A stretch of DNA of 42,805 nt, taken from assembly GCF_000287055.2 (NCBI RefSeq), contig NZ_AJYQ02000114.1, positions 1 through 42,805 of the forward strand, in the 5' to 3' direction. This document shows, piece after piece, positions 34,125 to 42,758 of the stretch. Each line of letters starts with the position of its first letter. The stretch's first letter is position 1. Under the pieces are notes generated by a model that was not told where the DNA came from, ran no database searches, and worked only from the letters and a program-made list of their open reading frames with translations. Made by a program: the position numbers and the translations under genes. Origin of the DNA: Vibrio genomosp. F10 str. ZF-129. Its GTDB lineage: Bacteria; Pseudomonadota; Gammaproteobacteria; Enterobacterales; Vibrionaceae.

Positions 34125-36224
34125 ATGCCAAATACTGAAATTGATATTGAAGAACTAAAAGCTAGCCAAGCAACATGGAATGAATTCTTAGAAGCTTGGC
34201 CATTTGAACGAGTGAAAACAATGACCCTTGAGGAATATAGCAACCCAGGGGGCAATAATTCGTTTAGTTATTGGATTGAATTTGGCACAACAAACTTGGG
34301 CTCAATTAAAGGTGGAGACTCTAGTAAATTCGGTATTTATCGCCGAAAAAACGAACCAAAAGGTGAGCGCAGTCATATCATCCATGGAGAGGAATATAGC
34401 TGGAAAAAGAACCTTGGGAATAGTGAAGAGGAGGTGTTTCAGCGTATTAAATCTCAGCTAATTGAGGTAATAGTAGCTGTAAAGTCTGGCGACCTCGATG
34501 TTATACAGCAGTCACCGCTACCTAATACGATCAAATGGAAGACAGCGTTTTTATATCAAGACCAAAGTGCACCTAGTGTGCTTGCTATCTTTAAGGAAGC
34601 AGTTTTCCAGCGGGCATGTAGAAGCTCAACAGTTACGGTAGCTCAAGCAAATCGCGAATTAATGTCCAAAAAGCCTGACAACGTTGATGCTGCAAGTTAT
34701 AGCTATCATGTGTGGTATTCAAATCAACCGCCGAAAAATGAAATTATTGAGCAATTAAAAGAGCATTTAACATTGGATATTCTTGAAGGAATGAACAATG
34801 AGAAGCTTGAGCTCCTTCATAAGTTAACTGAACTTGCTAACGAGTTGTCACTTGATATCTACCCAACAGCAAAGAGTGATCAACTTAAAATTGGCCGTCA
34901 AGAGAAGCCGATTCAAGACAAAGCGACTGCCTCTTTCGCCATTATCAACTTCTCAAAGAGAAATATTAAAATTGCTATTGGTGAGCGAAGAGAAAATCTC
35001 ACACTAGCGTTGATGGAAGACTTAGAGCAAATGATGTCTGAGTTCTCAGAGGATAATCCAACTGAACGACTTGGTTATTGGCCATCTGATTATGGGCAAG
35101 AGGAACTATCTTTGAAAACAGAAAGCGGAGAGGTTGAACGCATGGATAGCATAGCAAATGAGCTTTTATTGCCAATGAATCAAATTCTTTATGGGCCACC
35201 TGGAACGGGTAAAACTTATCATTTACAACAGATAGAAAAAACATATATCAGCGATACTCCTCACGACGAGCCGTTGAATAGACGTTATAGCATGACAACG
35301 TTCCATCAGAGTTATGGTTATGAAGAGTTTATTGAGGGGATAAAGGCTGAGACAGATGAGAACGGTAACATTAGTTATTCTGTTTCTCCTGGGGTATTCC
35401 TTAAGCTATGCCAACGTGCCGAAAAAGACCCTAACCACCGATATGCAATTTTTATTGATGAAATTAATCGAGGAAATATCTCTAAAATCTTTGGTGAACT
35501 TATTTCACTAATTGAGCTTGATAAGCGCTCAGGCTGTGACAATGCAATGTCTATTAAGCTGACTTATAGCGGAAAAGAATTTAGTGTACCTGCCAACGTT
35601 GACATTATCGGTACTATGAACACAGCTGACCGTTCGTTAGCGATGATGGACACAGCATTACGCCGTCGTTTTGATTTTGTTGAAATGATGCCAAAACCGG
35701 AGTTACTTGAAGGCTGCGATGTGAAAGGCATCAATCTAGAGCGACTTTTGATTGTTTTAAACCAGCGTATCGAAATACTTTACGATCGTGAGCACATGCT
35801 TGGGCATGCTTTCTTTATGCCAGTAAAGAAAACACTTGAAGAGCAGGGCGAAGAGCAGGCATTTGAAGCCCTAGAATTAGTATTTAAAAACAAGATTATC
35901 CCACTACTAGAAGAGTACTTTTTTGAAGATTGGGAGAAAATTCGTTTAGTGTTGGCCGACAACCAAAAACAGTCACATCCACAATTACAGTTTGTGAAGA
36001 AAATTGAATTGAAGAATTCGGATTTAAATGACTTGTTTGGTCAGAATCACCAACTAGATCAGTATGGACAAACGCAAGAACGCTATTTACTTGCTAAACC
36101 AGGTGAAACGGTATGGAGTCAGCCTAATAGCTATATCGGCGTATATGAAGGAGACTCTTTAGTTTCAGAGACTTTAGAAAAAAACGATGAAGAGCCTAGT
36201 TCTACTGATTCAGGTGAAATGTAA
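34125..36224 (+). CDS. mcrB: McrB-type AAA+ GTPase of a modification-dependent restriction system
   Basis: This 699-aa protein's C-terminal half holds the McrB AAA+ domain. Walker A is YGPPGTGKTYH near residue 355, Walker B is FIDEINRGNISK near 441, and the McrB signature is MNTADRS followed by ALRRRFDF. In McrB this domain hydrolyses GTP and drives McrC. The N-terminal 200 residues are unlike the classical DNA-recognition domain of E. coli McrB and should define which modified DNA is read. A central segment (250-345) links the two. It is followed by mcrC after a 3-bp gap. The acidic C-terminal tail (EEPSSTDSGE) is unstructured. Confidence 0.93.
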   Translation: MPNTEIDIEELKASQATWNEFLEAWPFERVKTMTLEEYSNPGGNNSFSYWIEFGTTNLGSIKGGDSSKFGIYRRKNEPKGERSHIIHGEEYSWKKNLGNSEEEVFQRIKSQLIEVIVAVKSGDLDVIQQSPLPNTIKWKTAFLYQDQSAPSVLAIFKEAVFQRACRSSTVTVAQANRELMSKKPDNVDAASYSYHVWYSNQPPKNEIIEQLKEHLTLDILEGMNNEKLELLHKLTELANELSLDIYPTAKSDQLKIGRQEKPIQDKATASFAIINFSKRNIKIAIGERRENLTLALMEDLEQMMSEFSEDNPTERLGYWPSDYGQEELSLKTESGEVERMDSIANELLLPMNQILYGPPGTGKTYHLQQIEKTYISDTPHDEPLNRRYSMTTFHQSYGYEEFIEGIKAETDENGNISYSVSPGVFLKLCQRAEKDPNHRYAIFIDEINRGNISKIFGELISLIELDKRSGCDNAMSIKLTYSGKEFSVPANVDIIGTMNTADRSLAMMDTALRRRFDFVEMMPKPELLEGCDVKGINLERLLIVLNQRIEILYDREHMLGHAFFMPVKKTLEEQGEEQAFEALELVFKNKIIPLLEEYFFEDWEKIRLVLADNQKQSHPQLQFVKKIELKNSDLNDLFGQNHQLDQYGQTQERYLLAKPGETVWSQPNSYIGVYEGDSLVSETLEKNDEEPSSTDSGEM

Positions 36225-36227
36225 CTC

Positions 36228-37520
36228 ATGCATGCAACTGTATTTGAATATGGCTGTTTGTGTAGTGAAGCAGAAGGGAAGGTTTATGGTTTTACCCTTA
36301 TTTCCCCAGAGAGCTTCGAGTATTTGGAACAGCTTTGCCTTGGCCCCAAAGAAAGAGAGATAGCTCAGCTTTTACAGCTTCGTGTTCGACATGGAATGAA
36401 AGTTTTACAGGTGAATAACTATGTTGGTGTATTACATACACCAACAGGAGAACAAATTGAGGTTTTACCAAAGGTAGGCAAGCGATCAGACTGCATCGTA
36501 AAGGGCGTTGACGAGTCTCGAGATATGCTGTTAACAATGTTAAAGCGCTTGGCCGATTTCCGATTTTTGGAGTCGTCGAACTCGAGTGTTCAGTCTCGAA
36601 AAATGCCTCTCCTTGACGTATTTATTGCTCAGTTTTTAGGTGCCGTTAATGATCTCGTTAAACGTGGATTAAAAAGTGACTATGTATCAGTTCAAGATAA
36701 CCTAGCGTACCAGAAGGGTAAGTTGTTAGTCTCTAAGCAATTACGTCATAACGTTGTCAATAAGCACAAGTTTTATGTTGAGTATGATGAGTTTTTACAA
36801 GACCGGCCCGCGAATCGGCTTATTCGAACAGCCCTCCGAAAACTCAGCTCTCTAACCTTAGCGTCGCAAAATCAACGTTTATTGAGAGAGCTAGAGTTTA
36901 CTTTTGCAGATGTTCCTTTTAGTACCTCAATAAAGCAGGATTTTATGCGTATTAAAGTGGACCGGGGTATGAGCTATTATCAAGCTCCTTTAGCATGGTC
37001 CAAGATCATTCTAGATGGTCTTTCTCCATTAAGTATGAAAGGTGATTCGGAGGCGTTGTCACTGCTTTTTCCTATGGAAGCGGTGTTTGAGAGTTACGTC
37101 GCCTCTGTGCTTCGTGATTCACTTCCAGATGGGTTTGAATTATCAACGCAAGCAAGATCTGAGTACCTAGTTTCACACAACAAGCGCTCCCAGTTCATGT
37201 TAAAGCCAGATCTCATTTTCACTAAGCCGGACAAAGTTCAAATCGTGCTTGATACCAAGTGGAAGTTGGTCGATGTGAACGCACACAATTATGGGTTATC
37301 TCAGTCTGATTTTTACCAGATGTTTGCATATGGTCATAAATACCTACCAAAAGAGGGGGGCGATTTAATCCTCATTTACCCAGCTCATGATGAGTTTGAA
37401 AAACCGGTTGAGCATAGCTTTGACTTTAGTGAGTCGTTAAAGTTGTGGGTTGTGCCATTTAAAATTGATGTATATGGAAAATGCAGGGTTATCTGGCCTG
37501 AGTCATTGTCCCCTTGTTGA
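36228..37520 (+). CDS. mcrC: McrC-type nuclease subunit
   Basis: This 430-aa partner of McrB has an N-terminal beta-rich region (GVLHTPTGEQIEVLPKVG) that precedes the helical middle typical of McrC. The C-terminal PD-(D/E)xK nuclease shows FPMEAVFESYV, then LKPDLIF with the catalytic Asp and VLDTKWK with the second Asp and the Lys. It cleaves DNA when activated by McrB hexamers on modified sites. Start ATG 36228 is just after the mcrB stop, with AGGTG inside the mcrB end as RBS. All catalytic residues that I can see are present, so the pair is likely functional. Confidence 0.94.
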   Translation: MHATVFEYGCLCSEAEGKVYGFTLISPESFEYLEQLCLGPKEREIAQLLQLRVRHGMKVLQVNNYVGVLHTPTGEQIEVLPKVGKRSDCIVKGVDESRDMLLTMLKRLADFRFLESSNSSVQSRKMPLLDVFIAQFLGAVNDLVKRGLKSDYVSVQDNLAYQKGKLLVSKQLRHNVVNKHKFYVEYDEFLQDRPANRLIRTALRKLSSLTLASQNQRLLRELEFTFADVPFSTSIKQDFMRIKVDRGMSYYQAPLAWSKIILDGLSPLSMKGDSEALSLLFPMEAVFESYVASVLRDSLPDGFELSTQARSEYLVSHNKRSQFMLKPDLIFTKPDKVQIVLDTKWKLVDVNAHNYGLSQSDFYQMFAYGHKYLPKEGGDLILIYPAHDEFEKPVEHSFDFSESLKLWVVPFKIDVYGKCRVIWPESLSPC

Positions 37521-37620
37521 TTAGAATTCTTAAGCTTATGAAATCATTACAAAGCTGTAGCTAGGATACCATTTGGATCTAAGTGTTCTATAAATTTGAT
37601 TATTTTCCTAGGAGTAAGCG

Positions 37621-37932
37621 ATGAGTAATAAAAAGAGTGCCAACAAAGCTATTCTCAAGCGTTATGAAGAGACTATTGATCCAATTAATCAGCTTCATGT
37701 ACAGCTATTCCCTGAAGAGTATGACTTTCACTACGACAGTAATGTAGAAATTAAGCAACGCGAAAAAGGTATTAACCCGATGAGTGAAGAATACCAAAAG
37801 GAAGTGAATCTTCGCCGTAAGTCTATGGGCGTAGAACCGTACATGGGTTGTGTGGGTGTGGGTGAAGTAGAAGGCCTAATCTCAAGTCAGCAGTATTGCC
37901 GAAACAAGCTTCAAAAATCAGTAGATAACTAA
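37621..37932 (+). CDS. Unknown 103-aa protein downstream of McrBC
   Basis: ATG 37621 has a strong RBS (CTAGGAGTAAGCG). The protein is soluble, with a basic N-terminus (NKKSANKAILKRYEE). A DPINQLHVQLFPEEYDF segment precedes a charged middle and a Gly-rich stretch (YMGCVGVGEVEGL). No known domain is recognised. It is 100 bp after mcrC and 15 bp before the DUF4236-like gene, so it is probably co-transcribed with the latter and with the phosphoesterase. Confidence 0.72.
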   Translation: MSNKKSANKAILKRYEETIDPINQLHVQLFPEEYDFHYDSNVEIKQREKGINPMSEEYQKEVNLRRKSMGVEPYMGCVGVGEVEGLISSQQYCRNKLQKSVDN

Positions 37933-37947
37933 AAAGAGAAGAGATAT

Positions 37948-38319
37948 ATGTCATTTCGTTTTTTTCGCTCGTTTGGTGGCAGATGGCTGCGCTTCAACAT
38001 TTCAAAACGAGGAGTGTCGTGTACCTTAGGTAAAAAAGGGTTAGCAACGGCAACATTGAATAGCAGAGGTCAAATTACAAAGAACATCAATACGCCTGTT
38101 CAAGGGCTTAGCTATCGAAAAACAACTTCACTTTCTAACGGTAAAACCTCACGCTCAAGCAAAGGACTAACTGATAAGCAATCGGCTAAATGTGATGCTC
38201 GTCCTTTTGGTACTCATAAGTATAACCGGCGAGAATTAGAAGCTTTGCACTTACAAGCAATCCAGAGAATCGCTAGATTAGAGGCTCAATTGGAAACTAA
38301 CGAGCACTCATCTTTATAG
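37948..38319 (+). CDS. DUF4236-like small protein
   Basis: This 123-aa protein's N-terminus (FRFFRSFGGRWLRFNISKRG, then VSCTLGKKG) matches the pattern of DUF4236 proteins, which begin with a similar aromatic, basic and Gly-rich motif. The middle is Ser/Thr/Lys-rich and probably disordered. The end is a helix (YNRRELEALHLQAIQRIARLEAQLE). Very basic overall, it could bind nucleic acid or membranes. DUF4236 has no established function that I know. It lies between the 103-aa gene and the phosphoesterase. Confidence 0.68.
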   Translation: MSFRFFRSFGGRWLRFNISKRGVSCTLGKKGLATATLNSRGQITKNINTPVQGLSYRKTTSLSNGKTSRSSKGLTDKQSAKCDARPFGTHKYNRRELEALHLQAIQRIARLEAQLETNEHSSL

Positions 38320-38376
38320 CCTCCACCTAAACCTATAAGAACCGTCCCTTGTAAACTCGATTCGGAAGCACCAACA

Positions 38377-40227
38377 ATGGCACTAATTGAACCAAAACAC
38401 ATCGACCTAATATTTACAGATCTAAAGCAGTATGGATTACGTGGCAATTCGGCCTTATGGCAGCTATTAAAGGAAGAGATAAGTGAGGTAGAGATAAATC
38501 TAACGAGCGACGGTCTTTTTACTTGGGTACATAACTTTACTAAGAAGCATGTAGTGGCTTCTTTGAGGTCAGAGTTTGAAGATAGGCGTATCAATTCACT
38601 TAATGAATACGTGATAGGAGTATATGGATATACAGGGAAACTAGAAGCATTACATGGCTTATATAATTTTGATGGTGGTTGCCGTAACAACAAAATTATG
38701 GAGCTAAGTTGGTTAGACGAGTTTGTAGAGACTCTTCTCACTAATGGTGATGTGGAACATGATATTCATGTAGAGGCTTTTAATCATGGTGGCATGTCCG
38801 GCGGCGGGTTTAATTTAGAATGCTGGAAATTGAGTATGTTGCCAACAATTAAAGATCGCTGCCGCCAAATAGAAGAAGGTTTAGAATTTCGCCATAGGAA
38901 TGAAATAGACGAATTGTTGTTTATTGGGGATGTCCACGGGCAAGTCAATAAGCTCGATGAATTGCTCTCTCATTACGGTTGGGATGATGAGTCTGCGAAG
39001 CTGGTGTTTGTAGGTGATCTCATTGATAACTCGTTAGAGAGTGATGCTGACCATCGTTCACTTCTTAATAAAGTAAAAAAGTGGGTGGATGAAAAGAAAG
39101 CGTTTTGCCTTCTTGGTAATCATGAGTTCAATGCGATTGGATGGGCTTTACAAAAGGACGATGGTAGCTATTGTCGTGACCGCACTAAGACTGGCAACAT
39201 CAAACAACACCAACTGTTTATTAAACAAGTTGGTGAAGACAGCGCTGAACATGAGAAATGGATTGAGTGGTTTAAAACGTTACCATTGTTCTTAAACTTT
39301 GGTGATATGGCGACTATTCATGCTTGCTGGCATAGTGAATCTATTCAGCGATTGCGCCCTTATCTAAACGTTGATAATTCGTTAAAAGAAGAGCATTGGT
39401 CTGATGCGTTCAATCGTGAACATGAGTTATACCAACTTATTGAAGTTTTGTTAAAAGGGCCAGAAGTAACGCTACCAGAGGGAAGTTCATTTTTAGATAA
39501 GAATGGTATTGAACGTAACCAGGTTCGTGTAGCTTGGTGGAAGAATTCCTACTCAGTAGGTAATTATCAAGATCTTGCCGTCGTATCGAAAGCGCAGAGA
39601 GAGTGCATACCGGCAGTTGCGCTAGCAAATGATTCTATGAAGTATAATCAGGCTCCACTAGTACCTGTTGTTATCGGTCACTACACATTAGAGCCAACAC
39701 AGTTTCCTCAGACTTTAAGTGACAAAGTCGTTTGTGTAGATTTCAATGCCGCTAAGAACGGATACCCATTGGTTGGCCTTCCTACGTGGAGTGACTTCTC
39801 TGAAAATATTCAAGAAAATACAGACTTCTGCTTTGTTGGTGAACCAGCTCCAAGCAACTTAGTTAGCCGAGGAATCATGAATATGCTGAATGATAAGGTC
39901 AATAGCTTGCCTAAACGCATTCAGAACAGTGAATTTGAAACGTATGTATCTAAGGTACTGTTAGAAGAGTGGGATCCAATTGGAGTTCATGAACCAGATT
40001 ATTTTGATAAAGATTTATCTGATGAGTACAGCGGCTATGAAGAAAGTGTCACTCGATTTGCACAGGCGGGTGATATCGAGTTAACGGCTGCATACCTAAA
40101 ACTTACTGAACAGAATGTCATTGGTCTTGAAAGAGACGATGCTGATTACCGCTGCGCTAAAGTCGCATACAAGTTAATCGCTGAGTGGAGCAGTATGAAA
40201 GAGAAAGAAGATGACTTTTTGTTTTAA
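38377..40227 (+). CDS. Calcineurin-like metallophosphoesterase with unknown N-terminal domain
   Basis: In this 616-aa protein the metallophosphoesterase core begins near residue 180 with FIGDVHG, followed by VFVGDLIDN (about 208-216), LLGNHEF (about 245-251), the later IHACWH, and VIGHYT near 430. The GDxHG, GDxxD, GNHE and GH residues that hold two metal ions are all present. The N-terminal 180 residues form an unrecognised domain, and the C-terminal 130 are acidic and helical. The family includes Ser/Thr protein phosphatases, nucleotide hydrolases and Mre11-like nucleases; the substrate here is open. It may be an accessory or a separate defence gene. It lies 58 bp after the DUF4236-like gene. 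Confidence 0.88.
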   Translation: MALIEPKHIDLIFTDLKQYGLRGNSALWQLLKEEISEVEINLTSDGLFTWVHNFTKKHVVASLRSEFEDRRINSLNEYVIGVYGYTGKLEALHGLYNFDGGCRNNKIMELSWLDEFVETLLTNGDVEHDIHVEAFNHGGMSGGGFNLECWKLSMLPTIKDRCRQIEEGLEFRHRNEIDELLFIGDVHGQVNKLDELLSHYGWDDESAKLVFVGDLIDNSLESDADHRSLLNKVKKWVDEKKAFCLLGNHEFNAIGWALQKDDGSYCRDRTKTGNIKQHQLFIKQVGEDSAEHEKWIEWFKTLPLFLNFGDMATIHACWHSESIQRLRPYLNVDNSLKEEHWSDAFNREHELYQLIEVLLKGPEVTLPEGSSFLDKNGIERNQVRVAWWKNSYSVGNYQDLAVVSKAQRECIPAVALANDSMKYNQAPLVPVVIGHYTLEPTQFPQTLSDKVVCVDFNAAKNGYPLVGLPTWSDFSENIQENTDFCFVGEPAPSNLVSRGIMNMLNDKVNSLPKRIQNSEFETYVSKVLLEEWDPIGVHEPDYFDKDLSDEYSGYEESVTRFAQAGDIELTAAYLKLTEQNVIGLERDDADYRCAKVAYKLIAEWSSMKEKEDDFLF

Positions 40228-40289
40228 GGTGAATCTCAGTTTTGAACAAGTGATACTGATTATTTGAGTGTATACTTCGTTCGTCATAG

Positions 40290-40348
40290 TGCTGCATTTT
40301 CAAATTTAGAGCGTTTTCTGCTCTAAATTAAAGGTTGGAAATGCAGCA
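40290..40348 (+). repeat. Two-tier perfect hairpin
   Basis: The outer arms TGCTGCATTT (40290-40299) and AAATGCAGCA (40339-40348) and the inner arms AATTTAGAGC (40303-40312) and GCTCTAAATT (40320-40329) are each perfect over 10 bp, with a 7-nt loop and an asymmetric internal bulge (3 and 9 nt). There is no T-tract on either side, so a simple terminator is not clear. It may be a transcript end structure, a small RNA or a folded DNA recombination site. Confidence 0.6.
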
Positions 40349-40540
40349 TTAATGCAACATCAAAACTCAGAAAATTTGTCGAATCTACAATTTCTTGTCT
40401 TTTTTAGTTCGAATTTAGCTGCCAAAAAATGCGACCATAATTCGGTGAAAAATGTGCTTAAATGGCGTTATTTAGTAGGCGGGAAATAGCTATATCTCTA
40501 GTAACAGCTATCTCTTGAGTAAATAGTAAGCACAAGTAAA

Positions 40541-40605
40541 CGTCTAACAAATTGTTCAAGAATGGTTCCCGACGTTTGGCATTTTCGGTGTGAATTGGCT
40601 TAAGT
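40541..40605 (+). other. Half of an integron attC-like recombination site
   Basis: GTCTAAC (40542-40548) fits the RYYYAAC core box. The following AAATTGTTCAAGAATGG, then GACGTTTGGCA and TTTTCGGTGTG, resemble the left half and loop of Vibrio superintegron attC repeats, as I remember them. The complementary right half ending in GTTRRRY is not found downstream, so the site is truncated. It hints that integron cassettes or their debris lie at this junction. Confidence 0.45.
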
Positions 40606-40717
40606 GGCTCTGGTACAATGGTTCAGTGTAGGGAGTAGGCACTGCTCACTGACTAATTTACGTTTTGTGGCTGTATCATGCAAGGTGCGCTAATCATTGA
40701 ATGATACAAACCAGGGT

Positions 40718-41461
40718 TTAAATCTTCACACAGGCTAAAATAGCGTTTCCAGAGACCTCATCCCAAGGTACTATTTTCTCATAATCATGCTCGAAGATAT
40801 GGACTTCGAAGTAAGGTTCAAGAATTTTTATCAACTCATCAAAACTGAAAGCAACCATTGAATGCTCATCATTCCATATTTGGGTTTCTTCAGTGGTTGC
40901 TTTTTCAATACTGAGCTTTAGCGACTGCTTATCACCATGACCGCAGTAATTCCAGCCAGATCGGAACGTGAATACATTGTTTTCTTGTTTCGCTGAGTGC
41001 TTTACAAATGAGTTATTGTCGATTTTGTTTTTGTCCACCACGTTAAAGCAGAAAATCCCACCAGACTTTAACGAGCGATGTACGCTTGTGATGCATTCTC
41101 TTAATTTTCCAATCCCATCGCTGTAGTGGATGGAATATAAGAAACAGGTAATTAAATCCAGTGGTTCAACTACATTAAATGCACTCATGTCTTGCAAAGA
41201 AAATTGCGCCTCAGGACAGCGAACTGTTGCTATATCAAGCATCGGTTGATTAATATCAAGACCACTACTTTGATAGCCGAAATCAATAAAATGACGGACA
41301 TGTGGACCAGTTCCACAGGCCAAATCAAGGTGTGTGTTGCCATCGTTACCAAAAAGTTGGTGTAGCCTGCGAATGCAGTTGCTTTGAGCTTGGTAGTTGA
41401 TGTCTGCACACATTAAATCGTAATAGCCTGAAAGGTCGGTATATAGGGCGTTGTCGGACAT
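40718..41461 (-). CDS. Class I SAM-dependent methyltransferase
   Basis: The 247-aa start at ATG 41461 is preferred over the longer frame from 41503 because AGGATAAC lies directly before it. The N-terminus LYTDLSGYYDLMCADINY is typical of small-molecule methyltransferases. Motif I (HLDLACGTGPHVRHF) binds AdoMet, and GLDINQPMLDIA and LDLITCFLYSIHY follow as motifs II and IV. The substrate cannot be told. It is on the strand opposite to the defence genes and looks like a chromosomal gene outside the island proper. Confidence 0.88.
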   Translation of the reverse strand: MSDNALYTDLSGYYDLMCADINYQAQSNCIRRLHQLFGNDGNTHLDLACGTGPHVRHFIDFGYQSSGLDINQPMLDIATVRCPEAQFSLQDMSAFNVVEPLDLITCFLYSIHYSDGIGKLRECITSVHRSLKSGGIFCFNVVDKNKIDNNSFVKHSAKQENNVFTFRSGWNYCGHGDKQSLKLSIEKATTEETQIWNDEHSMVAFSFDELIKILEPYFEVHIFEHDYEKIVPWDEVSGNAILACVKI

Positions 41462-41503
41462 GTTATCCTGGTGGCATGAGCTGAAATATTTTGGGTGGCG
41501 CAT

Positions 41504-41849
41504 TGTATACTAACTATTACGAAGCAGATATGACTATCTGCAGCCGTGATTAATATAGCAAACGCACCAAGCAAACGGCCAATGCCTAGCATTTTTGCTT
41601 ATATTTACATAAGTGTAGTGATGGGGATCTACTTTTTAAAGGAAAAGTAACACATGGCTCGCGGTGTCGGCGTCGTTTTTATTATTGCGGGCTGTTACAT
41701 GGGCGATGCGAGTCAGTGGGATACACTATTACCGGTAATATCACACATAACTATCACAACACGTCAAACAAGAAAAACGTCCTTAACGATCGTGATGTCG
41801 TTAAGATCGCTTTCTATTTATCTAGAAAAAGATGTATGTAGTAACAGGC
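41504..41849. other. Intergenic stretch with hairpins
   Basis: No firm gene is present. A stem-loop GCAGATA/TATCTGC lies at 41524-41541, upstream of the methyltransferase. CTTAACGA/TCGTTAAG at 41782-41805, followed by a weakly T-rich run, may terminate transcription. A forward ORF from 41654 (RBS AAGGA) would run 84 codons but overlaps the end of the reverse-strand flavoprotein gene and has no recognisable content. It may be a truncated gene start. Confidence 0.4.
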
Positions 41850-42632
41850 TTAACTTGCTAAAGCTTGAGCATCCTGTTGTTTCAACACCTTGTGACCATC
41901 TTCTGTGACCCCACGCTTCCAGTAACTGCTGATGTAGATGCTCTCTTTGGCTACTTCCTTCTCGTTTCGGAAGTACTGTCTTAGCTCGCGCATGCTTTCA
42001 AATTCACATGCAGTCCACACTGAAACCTGACCGTTTAACCATTCTGTGTTGCGAACGGTTTGTGACAGGGATTCTGAGGTATCTTCTTCAACTAGCCAAG
42101 TGACTTTGATGCCTTTGGGTGCTTCAAGTTGTTGCTTGTCTGCTGCTGAGTTGATCTGAATGACAGCGTGACCCATTGATGTTTCTGGAAGCGTTTTCAG
42201 TTTTGCAGAAAGCGCAGGTAGGGACGTCATGTCTGCAACTAAGAAGAACCAGTCTGACTCTAAGTTAAGCCCCTGAATTAAACCTGGGCCAGCCACTGAA
42301 ACTGTGTCACCCACTCTTGCGTTCATCGCCCATCTTGCAGCGAAGCCACATTGCAGATCTGTAGTTATGTGGCGTACGAAATCAACTTCAATCCACTTTT
42401 CTACTGGGTTGTATTGACGAATGGTGTAAGTGCGCATGGTTGGGCGCTCACCGTCATTCAGTTGGCTTAAGTCAGTCGTGCCTAGTGGCGAGAACAAAAG
42501 CTTGATGTAGCCGCCAGCACACTCTGTTGGGTACTTACTTAATCCTTCGCCACTAAGCGTTATACGCTGCATATTCGGTGTAATTGTTGAGGTTTGAGTA
42601 ACGGTTAATGTGATAGGGCTAGGCTTGCTCAT
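41850..42632 (-). CDS. Siderophore-interacting protein (ViuB-type FAD-binding ferric reductase)
   Basis: This 260-aa cytoplasmic flavoprotein should reduce ferric siderophores to release iron. The FAD-binding region has RTYTIRQYN near residue 66-74, followed by the EVDFVRH strand and GDTVSVAGPG. The C-terminal SIP domain carries VWTACEFESMRELRQYF and ends with the characteristic SYWKRGVTEDGHK. Length and motif order match the family. A Fur box precedes it, which supports iron-repressed expression. It belongs to iron metabolism, not to the defence genes. Confidence 0.93.
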   Translation of the reverse strand: MSKPSPITLTVTQTSTITPNMQRITLSGEGLSKYPTECAGGYIKLLFSPLGTTDLSQLNDGERPTMRTYTIRQYNPVEKWIEVDFVRHITTDLQCGFAARWAMNARVGDTVSVAGPGLIQGLNLESDWFFLVADMTSLPALSAKLKTLPETSMGHAVIQINSAADKQQLEAPKGIKVTWLVEEDTSESLSQTVRNTEWLNGQVSVWTACEFESMRELRQYFRNEKEVAKESIYISSYWKRGVTEDGHKVLKQQDAQALAS

Positions 42633-42690
42633 ATAAGGCTCTCTTAGACTTTGATTTCCACATCATAGTCCTGAATCACAGTGCAATCAA

Positions 42691-42705
42691 TGCTAATGGT
42701 TATCA
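42691..42705 (-). promoter_or_regulatory. Fur box upstream of the siderophore-interacting gene
   Basis: On the minus strand the sequence TGATAAC-C-ATTAGCA matches the 7-1-7 Fur consensus TGATAAT-n-ATTATCA at 12 of 14 positions. It lies about 60 bp before the start of the siderophore-interacting protein gene, where a promoter is expected. Confidence 0.75.
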
Positions 42706-42758
42706 TTTACCTTTATTTACACAGATGCAACGTGACTTGAATGCTTTCGCCTATATTA

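Larger units (their letters stand above)
40228..40717. other. Gene-free stretch between converging gene blocks
   Basis: No gene is supported in this 490-bp interval. It holds the two-tier hairpin at 40290-40348 and an imperfect direct repeat, AGCTATATCTC and AGCTATCTCT, around 40490-40515. It also holds the attC-like half site at 40541-40605 and an inverted repeat TGTATCAT/ATGATACA (40672-40679 and 40701-40708). The density of such elements suggests a recombination junction between the defence genes and the core-like genes on the right. Confidence 0.5.

Noticed and set aside
38286..38741. 151-aa reverse ORF across the phosphoesterase start
   Set aside because: It overlaps two better supported forward genes and has no recognisable domain.
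41654..41908. 84-aa forward ORF with a fair RBS
   Set aside because: It overlaps the end of the convincing reverse flavoprotein gene, has no known content, and a hairpin lies within it. At most it is a truncated gene start.
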